DNA of 64,000 nt, from assembly GCA_015039365.1 (NCBI GenBank), contig WION01000019.1:186001-250000 (forward strand), written 5' to 3'. The notes beneath the pieces are model-generated. The model was not told the DNA's origin and made no database searches. It was given only the letters and a program-made list of their open reading frames with translations. The position numbers were made by a program, and so were the translations under genes. Source of the DNA: Amanita rubescens. Its lineage: Eukaryota > Basidiomycota > Agaricomycetes > Agaricales > Amanitaceae. This document shows positions 12,096 through 25,194 of this stretch, in pieces (the first letter of the stretch is position 1; the number at the start of each line of letters is the position of its first letter).

Positions 12096-13154
12096 TTAAA
12101 AATCCTCGTTTTCGTCGGCAAGAGATAGTAATAGATCATTCTTTTCGTCGATTGACATCCCTTTCATCAGCGCTCGGATGTTCTTGGTGTAATTTGGTTT
12201 AGACTCTCGGACTTCTTCTTCTTCCCAATTTCCGTCACCATCATTTGATGTGGCTCGAATGTGACGTTTGGGCGTGAATCCTCTTTTCCTTCCTCCTTTA
12301 AATCGGCCTTTCCCTTTGTTTCTTTTCTTCTTTGGGCATTGCCCTGACATGTGTCCTTTGATTCTGCAGATAAAACATAAACCGTCTTTGATGTAGCGTT
12401 CTCTTTCTTCTTTGGACATAGATCTGATCGTAAGTTCTAATTCTGGGTCTTCTTCGTGTTCTAGAAATTTATGATCGATCTGCATAGCCCATGATTCGTC
12501 GTTATGGGAGGATGATGAATGACCATTTCCAGATCGAGGGGAATAAGCATATGAACGGGTTCGGATGTTGTCGAGTTTGATAGCAATGTCGTACCAATCT
12601 TGCAGTGTTTTTGGGTTCATGAGCATTGCTTTTTCGAACTCGGGTGCTGTAAGTCCTTTTCCGAACATATGGAATGCTGCTTCTCCTTCGATTCCGGCTT
12701 TCGTGATTTGTTCCTTGAACTGATTAACGTAGTTAGGTAGGGTCATCTGTTTCTTTCCTTTCATAGACGATCTGTTCTGTAGATTGAGAATTTTTGTGTA
12801 TGCATTTCCACTTGGATCGACTTCTCCCCAATCTGTCAAGAATGACAGTTTAAATGCTTCCCAGTCATCGAATAAAGCAGGTCTCGTGACGCCTCCTTCG
12901 GTGGTGGCACGAGATTTTCGTAGTTCTGCTAATTTATTCTTTTTCCATTGTCTAGCTCCGTCTGAGATTTTATTCAGGGCGGCAAGGATTTTTAAACGGT
13001 CTGTGTTCATCCGTTCAGGGTTCATATCAAAGAAGATTTCGATATCTTCTATGAATGTGTTGGCGTCCTTTCGTTTCCCTTTAAATTCAGGAAGATCTCC
13101 GATGAGACTAGGGGTTCGTGGGTTAGATATGGGGTCTGTGCTTCCTCCAGACAT
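12096..13154 (-). CDS. gag: Gag-like capsid/nucleocapsid protein
   Basis: 352 residues from the first ATG. The central part (LPEFKGKRKDANTFIEDIEI onward) resembles the retrotransposon Gag capsid fold, and a CCHC zinc knuckle is visible in CFICRIKGHMSGQCPKK followed by a Lys/Arg-rich tail. The same frame is open for another 222 codons upstream (13155-13820) but has no ATG there. That upstream part encodes plausible protein (for example RIWEDTGGNPVKEQEFWIPQ), so the true start may be non-AUG, or may be reached by splicing or frameshifting. Gag packages the element's RNA in cytoplasmic particles. Confidence 0.85.
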   Translation of the reverse strand: MSGGSTDPISNPRTPSLIGDLPEFKGKRKDANTFIEDIEIFFDMNPERMNTDRLKILAALNKISDGARQWKKNKLAELRKSRATTEGGVTRPALFDDWEAFKLSFLTDWGEVDPSGNAYTKILNLQNRSSMKGKKQMTLPNYVNQFKEQITKAGIEGEAAFHMFGKGLTAPEFEKAMLMNPKTLQDWYDIAIKLDNIRTRSYAYSPRSGNGHSSSSHNDESWAMQIDHKFLEHEEDPELELTIRSMSKEERERYIKDGLCFICRIKGHMSGQCPKKKRNKGKGRFKGGRKRGFTPKRHIRATSNDGDGNWEEEEVRESKPNYTKNIRALMKGMSIDEKNDLLLSLADENEDF

Positions 13155-13911
13155 CTTTGGTGGGGGTGATGGATCTCTTCGTGGTGGAGTTGGGTCGGGT
13201 TTAGGTTCGTCTACTTTGATTCTGTCAGAGTCAAACGGGTCTTCTTCGTCTCCTTTGAGGTTCGAAGGATCTGGTTCGGGATTGGTCGGTTGTTGGGCAG
13301 GTGTTGGTGTCGTTCCAACTGAAAGATCACTGAGAAAATCAAGGGATAGATCGGGTTTTTGATCTGTTTCTCCTTCTTCCTCGGATTCACTATCGTTTAG
13401 GCCAAATTTCGCTTTCTTTTTGCCTTTTGTCTCTATGGAAAGGAGAGTTTTCGGTCTTAAGTTTTCTGGTAGAGCGTCAACAGTCCCTTTTATCCAAATG
13501 GGGGTGTTGAAGTATTCGTTAGGGACAAATTCTTGTGTTTCGGATGCTATCCAACGTTCTGTGAGGTGGTCGAATCTGATGTGCTGTTCCTGAAGATATA
13601 GATCTGTGAAATAATAATATGATTCGTTCGGAGGTCTAGTTTCTTTTTGTGGTATCCAGAATTCTTGTTCTTTAACTGGATTTCCTCCTGTATCTTCCCA
13701 GATTCGTTTTGCACCGTTTAGTCTGACGTAGTATCCGTCAAGAATGTAGTTCCCTTTACGATCTCGTGTAGCTCTATTCGGTGGAGCTCTCCAATCCGTT
13801 TTGACAACGTGGCCAGTAACCTACGGGCTGGCTTTCCGGAAGTTCGTCGAAGTGTATGTTATCAAATGCCAATGAATCGATGTTCAGGCTTATTGATAAG
13901 TTCGACTTAAT

Positions 13912-14365
13912 TGTTACGAACTCGTTAATCTCAACTTAAGTTGCAGCGGCAACTCTAGTCACGATTACAAGTCTTAAGTCAAACGTTAAGATTATAAGTT
14001 CAATACTAAGTCAATGCGTTGACTTAGTATCTGAGGACGATTGTGGTAGATGAGTTTTAAGAGTACGGTTATATTGCCTGACGACAATAAACAGCTAAGT
14101 CGAACTTAGGGTTCGACTCTAGAATACATGCGGTATTTATACTAGCAAGTACAATGAGACGTACTAATTAATGAATAATGGTGAGTACGAAAGTAAGTAC
14201 AAGGACGGCGTCATATGTGGAACAAGGGATGGTATAAACAAGTAAACGAGTTAGTCCGTATGAATCGAGCATAAGGGGAGCGACGAGTAAGGTATGCATA
14301 AAGAAAATAAACATGTCCGACGTATCATGTAAGCATAATGCGGGAGTCCGTACCGTGTTGTAACA
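13912..14365 (-). repeat. 5' LTR of the retrotransposon
   Basis: 454 bp, identical as read to 6244-6697. It would carry the element's promoter and RNA start. The bases just inside on the minus strand (ATTAAGTCGAACTTATCAAT) should hold the primer-binding site; I could not match them confidently to a tRNA 3' end. Confidence 0.93.
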
Positions 14366-14370
14366 GCAGA
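14366..14370. repeat. Target-site duplication, right (GCAGA)
   Basis: Perfect copy of the five bases at 6239-6243, directly after the CA end of the LTR. Confidence 0.9.
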
Positions 14371-15870
14371 TGTGAATGCGCAGGGTGGAAAATATAATAC
14401 TGCATTGCAGGCTGCAATATCTATGGGACATGTTGAAATTGTTAGGCTTCTCTTGGATAAAGGAGCAGATGTGAATGTACAGGGTGGAAAATATAATACT
14501 GCATTGCAGGCTGCAATATCTATGAGACATGTTGAAATTGCTAGGCTTCTCTTGGATAAAGGAGCAGATGTGAATGCACAGGGTGGAAAATATAATACTG
14601 CATTGCAGGCTGCAATATCTATGGGACACATTGAAAATGCCAGGCTTCTCTTGGATAAAGGAGCAGATGTGAATGCACAGGGTGGAGAATATAACACTGC
14701 ATTGCAGGCTGCAATATCTATGGGACATGTTGAAATTGCCAGGCTTTTTTTGGATAAAGGAGCAGATGTGAATGCACAGGGTGGAGTGTATGACAATGCA
14801 TTGAAGGCTTCAATATCTATGGGACATGTTGAAATTGCCAGGCTTCTCTTGGATAAAGGATCAGATGTGAATGCACAGGGTGGAAAATATAATACTGCAT
14901 TGCAGGCTGCAATATATAAGGGACATGTTGAAATTGCTAAGCTTCTCATGGATAAAGGAGCAGATGTGAATGCACAAGGTGGAATGTGTGGAAATGCATT
15001 GCAGGCTGCAGTATCTATAGGACATGTTGAAATTGCCAGGCTTCTCTTGGATAAAGGAGCAGATGTGAATGCACAGAGTGGAATGTGTGGAAATGCATTG
15101 CAGGCTTCAATATCTAAGGGTCATGTTGAAATTACCAGGCTTCTCGTGGATAAAGGAGTAGATGTGAATGCACAGGGTGGCATGTATGGAAATGCATTGC
15201 AGGCTGCAATATTTATGAGAAATGTGAAAATTGCCAGGCTTCTCTTGGATAAAGGAGCAGATGTGAATGCACAGGGTGGAGAATATGGTACTGCATTGCA
15301 GGCTGCATCATATAAGGGTCATATTGGAATTACCAGGCTTCTCTTGGATAGTGGGACAGATATCAATGCACAGGGTGGAATGTATGGAAATGCATTGCAG
15401 GCTGCATTATATCAGGGTCATGTTGAAATTGCCAGGCTTTTGTTGGACAAAGGAGCAAATGTGAATGCAAAGGGGGGAAAGTATGGCAATGCATTGCATG
15501 CTGTGATATATAGGAATTGTCATGTTGAGATTACCGTGACTAGGCTACTGTTAGACAAAGGGGCAGATGTGGATGCACAGTGTGGTCCTTATGGTCCTGC
15601 ATTGCAAGCTGCATCATACAATGGTCACACTTCAATTGCCAGGCTTCTCTTGGATAGAGGTGCAGATGTGAATGCCATAGGTGGAGAGTACAGCAATGCT
15701 TTGCAGGCAGCATCAGTTGCAGGTCATCTTGAAATTTGCAAACTTCTTCTGGACCAAGGTGCAAATGTGAATGTTCAGGGTGGAGCATATGGCACTGCAT
15801 TGAAGGCTGCATCAATCTTTGGTCACACCATGATTGTCGAGCTTCTATTAGAAAATGGAGCAGACTCTAT
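14371..15870 (+). repeat. Ankyrin repeat array, right part
   Basis: About fifteen further ankyrin units of 33-35 codons in the frame of the NLR-like gene. Units close to the insertion are nearly identical; those toward the C-terminus are more diverged, which suggests expansion in the middle of the array. One unit near 15510-15540 has extra residues (RNCHVEITVTRLLLDK). Confidence 0.85.
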
Positions 15871-16182
15871 AAATGATGAAGGTAAGGCAATCATGCCCCA
15901 GATTTCACATATTTTCACAGCATATTGACATTACAAAACTTTTATCAGGGAAGAATGATTCCAATATGCAAGATCAGGATGGAGATATTGAAATGCTATG
16001 ATACATACTTTGAAGTTGGTTAAGTGTAAAAACACTTTTTCCCCGTGTTTGAAACTATGACAGAATGAAATGTACATAATAATTTAGAACTAGGCAAATC
16101 TACGTATATGATGTACTGTCTACCCAAGCCATTTGCGATAGTCTGATCATAAAGGAATTGTGTACTTGTGCTATCGAGTGCA

Positions 16183-18102
16183 TCACGAGTGGTCGCCGAA
16201 CGGATGCCACTTTGACGACGCCCTGAAGTTCAGCTTAGGCTTCTGCCCGTCCGAGGCCTTGGGCAATGGCCACTTTCCTCTACGCACCCCCATCTCCAAC
16301 ACGCCTCCCGGCACTGCCTTCCGCACCAACAGCTGTTGCTTCAGCTTCTCCTTCTCGTCCTTCTCCTTTCGCTTCCTTTCCTCCGCTTCCTTTTTCTTCT
16401 TCTCTTTTTCCTCATCCTCGTCTGGAACTTTGAGCCATTCCAGACTCTTCATTCTCTCTACCCGTTTCTCGATCCTCTTTATCCGCATTCTGTGCAGTTT
16501 TCCGCGAGCAGGGAGGGGCGTGTATTTCGGGAACCCTGAAGGAGACGGGTGGAAAGGGAGATTGTGTAGAAGAGAAGAGTGGCGACGTTTGGTGTGGGAT
16601 AGGTTCGTACTCGGTTCAAAAACGTTCCCAGGCGATGAGGCGACAAATAATGGAGTACGACGGCTCGAGGAAGCTTTGTTGGATACTGGGCTCGAGATGG
16701 GGCTTGATGGTCCGGGTGAAGATGTCGGAGGTGGACTGGCTTTCTCTCGTGCCTTGGATTTGGTCGTAGGCGGAACAGATCCAAAAAGAGACGTAGCAGG
16801 GGAGGAGTAGTCCTCGGGATGTTTGGAGGGCGAAGACGAGGTCATGAATGCATTAGAAGTCACAGATTCCGCGTCGGACGCTTGCTCATCTTCCGAAGAG
16901 GTGAAAGCGTATTCTTGCCCAAAGCTGGAGCCGAACTGAAGCTGGGAACGGGCAAGGCGCTGACAACGGGAAAAGAAGTGAGGAAAAGTTTTCGTCTCGT
17001 TGAAATAATCTGGATCGATTTCTGCATGGGCGTCGTCTGGTTCATGGTCGTCAAGAGAATCGTCAGTGTCGTTGGCCTCGCTTTCATCCGAGTCATTGAA
17101 GACGTTTTGTTCGTCCTTATTGGGGGAGGAGGATGGTTTCGTATTAGACCGTAGGTTACGAGTTGAGGCACCGGAGTCGTGTTGTGGAGGAAGGTCAAAG
17201 ACAAGTTTTGGAATAGGCAATGGCGAGAGGTTCACGATTCCTTGTCCACTAAACACGTAGGGTACGTTGGATTCACCTTTTCGCTTCGGCAAAGGGGACG
17301 TGTTGACTGTGATGTGCACCTGGGTCGTACGGTTGTGATGCTTTGCTAATTATCAGAAAATGCACCACGCAGTCGCCTTGAACTGACTCACATAGACTAT
17401 AGCTCTGTAGAGTTCGCGACCTTTGGGCCACGCACGTTCGAGAGTAAAATCTTCCTCTGCATGCCACTTCCACTCCCCTGATTCCTCTTCTCCGCCGTCT
17501 CCCTTGCCGACACCTGATGCGCCTTCCTCCTTTGCCAAACTAGATTCGGGGCGGTACCGACACGGATCTTTCGCGCTTGAGAGCTTTGCCCAAGTTTGGC
17601 CTGACTTGACTTGTCCGGGCTTGTAAACCGTGCTATAAAGTTGAATTTTTCGTTTTACTTCAAACGAGTGGTCCTCTCCTTGGAGAAGAGATGATCTTGA
17701 GCCACCGAAGAGGAGCGCAATGAGACAACGAAGGTGCATAATCGTATAGTTTGTTGGAATCTGGACGATGCGGTGAACATCGTTATAGAGGCGAGAGTAT
17801 GGGCGATCCGTGCGAACAAGTTGGAACCTGAGAGGAAGATGCTTTGAGAACGAGGTAGGTGGAGGCAGTGAGCGGACGAGGGTGCGGACGCGTTTTCGGC
17901 CAAAGGGGTTGGAAGGAGAGTCGGAGGGCCGAGCCGGAAGGGCCGGAGCAGAAAGAGCGTTGCAGCGACGCTTCGAAGGCGTTTCCGGAGCAGAGTCAAG
18001 AGCGTGTTTGGGCATCCTTGCACTCTTCCTCTGCGTTGGCAGTCGTTCAACAGACCCTGCCTGCGCTACTATTTTTAGTCGCGTCTTCCTAAACGAGGTC
18101 AC
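16183..18102 (-). CDS. pRiA4b ORF3-like domain protein, charged C-terminus
   Basis: Two exons: 18102-17392 and 17340-16183, joined in phase 0 (donor GTGAGT, acceptor CAAAG). The first exon contains LPPPTSFSKHLPLRFQLV, then RIVQIPTNYTIMHLRCLIAL and later YKPGQVKSGQTWAKLSSAKD, a layout I associate with fungal proteins holding the plasmid pRiA4b ORF-3-like fold; this is a weak family call. The second exon is low complexity: a Ser/Asp/Glu-rich region around DDSLDDHEPDDAHAEIDPDY and a strongly charged Lys/Glu segment near the C-terminus (EDEEKEKKKKEAEERKRKEK) that may form a coiled coil or long helix. The N-terminus has basic clusters that may direct it to the nucleus. No catalytic site was seen; the function is unknown. 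Confidence 0.55.
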
Positions 18103-18222
18103 GTGGTCGCGTACTTTTGCTTCTTCAGTCCACGATCAACTTTCAAGTTTGCAATTCGTTAGGGGTCATGGTCCTGTATATAATGCCCTAGCCTACGGTT
18201 TAGATTTCATTCTTTTACCATC

Positions 18223-20345
<2,123 letters not shown>

Positions 20346-22082
20346 TTGAACTCGCATTCGCTTGTAACTGCTCTGTATAAATGCTATTGTGGATGTGAAG
20401 CGAAAGGGCCTTATATTAGCTGATAAGGGGAGTACAGAATTGATGAATCGGCCGTTTCAGATTCGGTTGTGACGGGGGCACCCGATTGAATTCTGTGTAC
20501 CCGACGGTCCCGACCCCTCCGCCCGTCGGAATCCTTCGTCGCAGAGCTTTAGGGAGACCTGTGAACCTCCACACGTAATGCGACTGAACCATCTCGCAGG
20601 GCGCTTTAGTTCGTTCTTTTTTTTTTTTGGAAGAAAGAGACGGGTGGTTGTGATGCCGTGTCCTCCTGTCACGCGCAATGCGTCCCACGCTAGTTAGCTC
20701 GGAGAGTTGTCAGGTGCCTCTCGTCTACGCCCTATCCCCAGCTCGACCTCAGCGCATCCTAACTCTCTAGCTATGCCTAAATTATGCCGCTTACCCAGTC
20801 ATAGGTATGAAAGCACCAGTGTGCTCTAGTTGATCGTTAGCTTGATGGAATAGAAGGGCGGGATAAATCTGCCCGGGTTATATCTTGCCGACAGTCAAAC
20901 TTCTACTACGCGCGTGACGTTGGCGTAAATGTGAGTTCCCTTTGTTCGAGCTCATCGTATCTCTCCAATGTCCGACATCTTCGTCAGTTATGTATAACCT
21001 TCTCTCTCGAAGTCGATAGTGAGTTCAGTTGACTTGTTATATTCAACGAAGACATCGCAACATTCTTCAGGATTGGGGGTAGAGTGGGTGATAGGTTGAT
21101 GGGGAGCGAGCGAGCAAGCACGGCAGTTTTAAGCCTTGTTTGAAGTACCCAATCATTATGAAATTTATCATTTTCCGCTCAACGTGATCCAGAGTGAATG
21201 AGCTATACCATCTGGCTCGATATCGAGCATGTATCGTAGCCTACGGTCAAGATGTCGCAACTCACGGACAACTTACTGAATATTCGACAACTTGTCGGTA
21301 GAAGTCGAGCGAGTAATTACGCAGCGAAACTACGGTCATAACGAAGGTTTCGGAAAGGCGCCTATGGCACGTTCCCTCGCGTTCTCAGCTAGTTAACGCC
21401 TCCCTCGCGGGACATATGAACAGGCCGAGCTGCCTTACATTATCTTCTAATGATACGAACATCCATAGTTCTGTATCTTTTAGTCTCTCAATCCCACCAA
21501 ACTCCACGAAAGTGTAATCAGGATGAGGTACGCTTGTACTTATTTCTCCGGAGAATAATTGCGAAACATGAGTTTAGACTCCCTGGAAGTCCTGCGTTAC
21601 GCGGTAAAGCATGACATCTGCGATCAAGCAGCGCCACTCACTCTCTCATCCAGACTCTCGTTCTCTTCCGTCCAGTTCCCATCCGCCTCTCAAATCACAA
21701 AGGAGGCATTGGCTGAATGTGATGCTGATGGGTGGCATCTCTACACCGAAATGTGAACACTACGTTTTCGATTCTCTCTCTGCACCTGGAAAAGGCTTCT
21801 AGAAAAACCAAGCCATTTGTTTGCGACCAGGTAATTTATCACGGTTCGAGAATCATATAATCAGTTTTCGAACTAATACTGTTACTCAAAAGTTCCACAG
21901 ATCATGTTATTGCTCAGTGAAAAACGGTTTGGCGAGTTAAAAATTACTTGATATCTATCTCCTTGATACTCCCCTGAAAGTATGTGAGATTAATATTTTA
22001 GTATATTGAAGAATGGTATGCTCACTGGAATGTAAGCGGCCACCGCGGCGTACAATTCCGCCCGAGTAGCATCCGCCATACG
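20346..22082. other. Intergenic, nothing recognised
   Basis: Short frames only. A run of T at about 20619-20630 and GC-rich stretches are present. No transposon end, RNA gene or exon chain could be supported. Confidence 0.45.
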
Positions 22083-23453
22083 TTTGGAGACTGAGGACAA
22101 CAAGTTAAGACCACAAAGCGAAAAGGTATCCATGGAACCTACGAGTCATTGTATTGTAAGCTGAAAACATATATTCATTCCCACACGGATATGAAGATGA
22201 AGAGAATCTACCTCTGAAACCGGGAATTTGCCATTTCCAGAACAGTCCTTCATTGGTGGTGTTGCGGGTGTCTTGGAAAGCAATGGTTGTCAACGTGAGA
22301 CTGGGGACGCAGACCCACTTACTGATGCCCATGTACCCAAAACCTATGTCAAAAAAAGTGAGTAACACAAACGCTCGAGTCAAATGACTTACGGATAGTT
22401 AACTGGCGGTAACAACGAATCATGTGGTTGGATTTAGGGATGCATTGCAAATCTCACGTACATTCAAATCATGGTCAACAAGCGCGTCCAAAGCCTAAGT
22501 TGGGATAAGTGAACGATGAATGAGACGACCGACATTGGCTCAACTAGCAAGGTAGAGTTCGAATCATCAGAAGTGCGTCGGTTGATTAAATCCAGAGCCT
22601 CCTTATTGACTGGTTTCCCGAGCGCATTCGTGGCCTTCTCGATCCTCGAAAATTGCGATGCCTGCAGTCGGAGATGGGTATAAGATAACCACTGAAAGTC
22701 TAGAAGTTATGCACATCTTCGAAGAAGCCCTCAAGAACTTTTTCAAACATCTAATGTCGAGAGGTTCATCAATAACATGGTTCCGACTGTACAGTATAAC
22801 TCACGGAAGCTATGGTCCCTTCGACCTCTAAATTTGGCACATCCACCTGCCTGGACGCAACGCTCTATGAAACAAATTGGAAAATAAGGAATACGGCAGT
22901 CAATTCATACATTGACCACGTACAACCATACCCAAATTGCCTAGCCGCTTACTATTCGGGTTAAAATGTAAGTAGATCTAGGGGCAAGATAGATCGCAGA
23001 AAGGACCTACACGTATTCGTTATACCTGCCACGCAATATCTGCCTTTCTGAGTGTTTTATTCCATAAGGCAACTACTCACCATCCACGGGGGTCGGTCAT
23101 GCGTGAGACCACAGCTTCCGCAAGGAGCTGGCCGTACAGCGTCCAATAAAGAGCATCTAGCTAAGAAGGACGAGTCAGCGGCAGAATTTGAATCTCGAAA
23201 TTAGAAACCGCTTCATGACTACCTTGGACTGTTCCGGGAGCTGTCCCTAGGGCGTCTCATCAGCAAATCAAAGTATTTCAAAGTGGATTGAAGTTACAGA
23301 GAGAGAGTCGATACTCCCGCGGTTGACGAAGGCTTGGTCGGCAGTGGTAAGTTCCACTGGTGGATGATCTGGGACCGAGTCGGTAGTGTCTGCTAAAGGG
23401 AGTTTGACTTCTCGAATGGCCTTAACAACAAGAGCGATGGTCTGTTCAGACAT
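22083..23453 (-). CDS. Unrecognised family, paralogue 1
   Basis: A multi-exon gene on the minus strand. The first exon (from 23453) ends with DQAFVNRGSIDSLS, matched by EAYVNRRQINSLS and DQGFVNCGSIQSLG in the two paralogues at 25.2 and 27.3 kb. A later exon (about 23157-23092) has DALYWTLYGQLLAEAVVSRM, parallel to ENSLWWTLFAQVGADALL in paralogue 3. Further exons near 22.66-22.56 kb (QFSRIEKATNALGKPVNKEA) and 22.49 kb, and the final FWKWQIPGF segment near 22.25 kb, also align in order. There is no signal peptide. The most diverged of the three and in opposite orientation. The function is not recognised. Exact exon limits are uncertain. Confidence 0.55.
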
Positions 23454-25194
23454 GGCGATGATGGCCTTGAATTAGGGCTGTACCACTTGAAGGGAGTGCC
23501 TTTATGAGAGGCATCTGTATATAATCGGGGTGCGAGTCAAATTCAGGGAGTAACGTTGTGCAAACACCATTCTCTTTCCAGATTCGCTGGGCTGACACGC
23601 GGTGTAGTTTCGGCCGGCCCACCTTGGATTAATGATAGATAAATCTAAGGTTCGATTATGCTTCTTTCCATACCCGATGGACTACCAGTAAATATTAACT
23701 GCGGTCCCTAGCGTGCCCGTACCAATATTATATTATTATTAATTTTGTACATCAAGTAGGGACGCGCCCGGAGGCGCGTCGTGTGATCTATTTGATACTT
23801 CTTTCAACAAAGGTTGTGGTCACTGGTGCACTTGACACATTAATGTCCGGAAAATTTCAATTGACTATCGAACTGATCGAATTATTCCTAAAAGAAAAAC
23901 TAAAAATATAACAACTTTCCTAAGTCTCAGGCTTTCACAGTTAAGTACCAAAAAGGAACGGAGTATCGAGTCGGTGTACGTGTATTGTGTCAGATCCAAG
24001 TTCAAACTGTGTGCTAGAAGCCCCTATATCGTGTCTTCTGAGTCGGGGTAGGAGGCACTCATGAATAATGAGACCCTTCGTGACGACCGTGAAAACAATA
24101 GTAACCAATAGCGATATTACTTACATTCAATCTCATAACGATCAGCCGAAGCAATTGTGGTGTGTGTGTCCCTGACCGATGTTAGTACTCGAGGACGTTT
24201 ACATACTGAGAGCAATCCGAATTGGTTAAGTTCTGGTTCAATATTGCCGGCAGTCTGCTGTACACTGCGTCCTCTTGGATCATGATGGCTCCCAAAATAA
24301 CCAAGTAAATGAGTGCTAACCCCGTAATGCTCACTCAAGATTACCGTGGTCAAAAATATTACATGTGAGTCTAACCCGATTCAATGTTCAACCATAATGG
24401 CAAGTATAAGAGTCAAGACTAACCCACAAATCATATAACCCCCCAAACACAACTAGCGCACAGAGGCAACAACATTGTCAACTTTGCACACCGTAGTATC
24501 TGTATATTTGAAATATCAGCATAGACTCGGAACACGTCGAAATTCGACGCGCGTGATGAGTTACATCACGTCCACACGCTCTTGCCAAGCCCCTCCCACC
24601 ACTGCCTCGGCTAACCTCGGCTATCACGATCCTGCTGATGAACTCGAGCTCAGCGAACTCCAGTTCGAAGAATTGAGAGCCCCTATTGCTTGATTATCGA
24701 TATGAGGATTGCGGTTTTCCATTAAATGCCATAAGCTATGTACAAAGGACCGAAAGGTATGTAATGGTCTTGTGATTTCAAGAAGACGCGCGGCTATTGA
24801 CAGAGCTCCAAACCCCCAGTGAAAACAAACCTCGATGTCCATGTTAATTATCTGGCTTGTGTAAGCACGGGAATAATGAAAGCAAGAAACTCGAAGCTCA
24901 GATGTTGTTCCCCAGATTTACGAAAATCTCGTCATTTATGTAAATCATTCAATCTTCTGGCGTGTACACCCTGAACAATATTAATTAACTTCTGGGTGGA
25001 GCTTCTCGAAGCTCGGATGTTGTTTACAGATGAATCCCGGATTTACGAAAATCTCGTCATCCATCAAGTGACCAGAGATGTACATTTCATACCCATCCCA
25101 GGTCCTAAAAATCTGTCGGACATGACTAAAAACTGATCGTCCAAGTTGTATAAAACGCAGGTCTTGCAGAACACAATCTACCATCGTATCAGCC
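23454..25194. other. Shared promoter region of paralogues 1 and 2
   Basis: This separates the divergent paralogues 1 and 2. No exon chain was recognised; the open frame at 24475-24693 has no family resemblance. It contains a perfect GC-rich hairpin at 23761-23780 (8-bp arms GACGCGCC/GGCGCGTC, 4-nt loop), and a diverged direct repeat close to paralogue 2. Confidence 0.45.
24889..25062. repeat. Diverged direct repeat upstream of paralogue 2
   Basis: About 50-60 nt at 24889-24937 recur at 25004-25062: both contain CTCGAAGCTC, GATGTTGTT and ATTTACGAAAATCTCGTCAT. It ends about 130 bp before the start codon of paralogue 2, so it may include promoter elements or be a relic of local duplication. Confidence 0.65.

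Larger units (their letters stand above)
6244..14365 (-). mobile_element. Full-length Ty3/gypsy chromovirus-type LTR retrotransposon
   Basis: An 8,122-bp element on the minus strand, inside the ankyrin array of the NLR-like gene. It has two 454-bp LTRs starting TG and ending CA that I read as identical, a perfect 5-bp target duplication, and a purine-rich tract next to the 3' LTR. Three long frames follow in order on the minus strand: gag (12096-13154, open further upstream), pol (8488-12093: protease, reverse transcriptase, RNase H, integrase, chromodomain) and a third frame (6738-8486). All are uninterrupted. Matching LTRs, intact frames and an intact target duplication all indicate a very recent insertion, and the element may still be active. 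Confidence 0.95.
3590..16001 (+). pseudogene. NACHT-ankyrin NLR-like gene, split by a retrotransposon
   Basis: A short first exon encodes MNASFNHSTFNEIHGNY, a motif style common at the N-terminus of basidiomycete NLR-like proteins. Next comes a linker of the form APDPSINHNN..KKH..GTGQWLL, then the NACHT P-loop GCGKTII at about 4042-4067, split by introns. Walker B is in VAIDALDECDG at about 4392. The NACHT winged-helix part ends near 5.3 kb, and ankyrin repeats start near 5.6 kb. The ankyrin array stops at 6243, where an LTR retrotransposon begins, and resumes after 14365 in the same frame. A final intron with acceptor near 15949 leads to a stop at 15999-16001. Family role: intracellular non-self sensor with ATPase-driven oligomerisation. 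The insertion adds stop codons, so the full protein is probably not made unless another allele lacks the element. Exon borders between 3641 and 3830 are uncertain. Confidence 0.75.

Noticed and set aside
14168..14949. Long antisense frames over the ankyrin array (also 5755-6205 and 15540-15815)
   Set aside because: Their repetitive sequence is the mirror of the ankyrin units on the other strand; they are shadows of the real gene.
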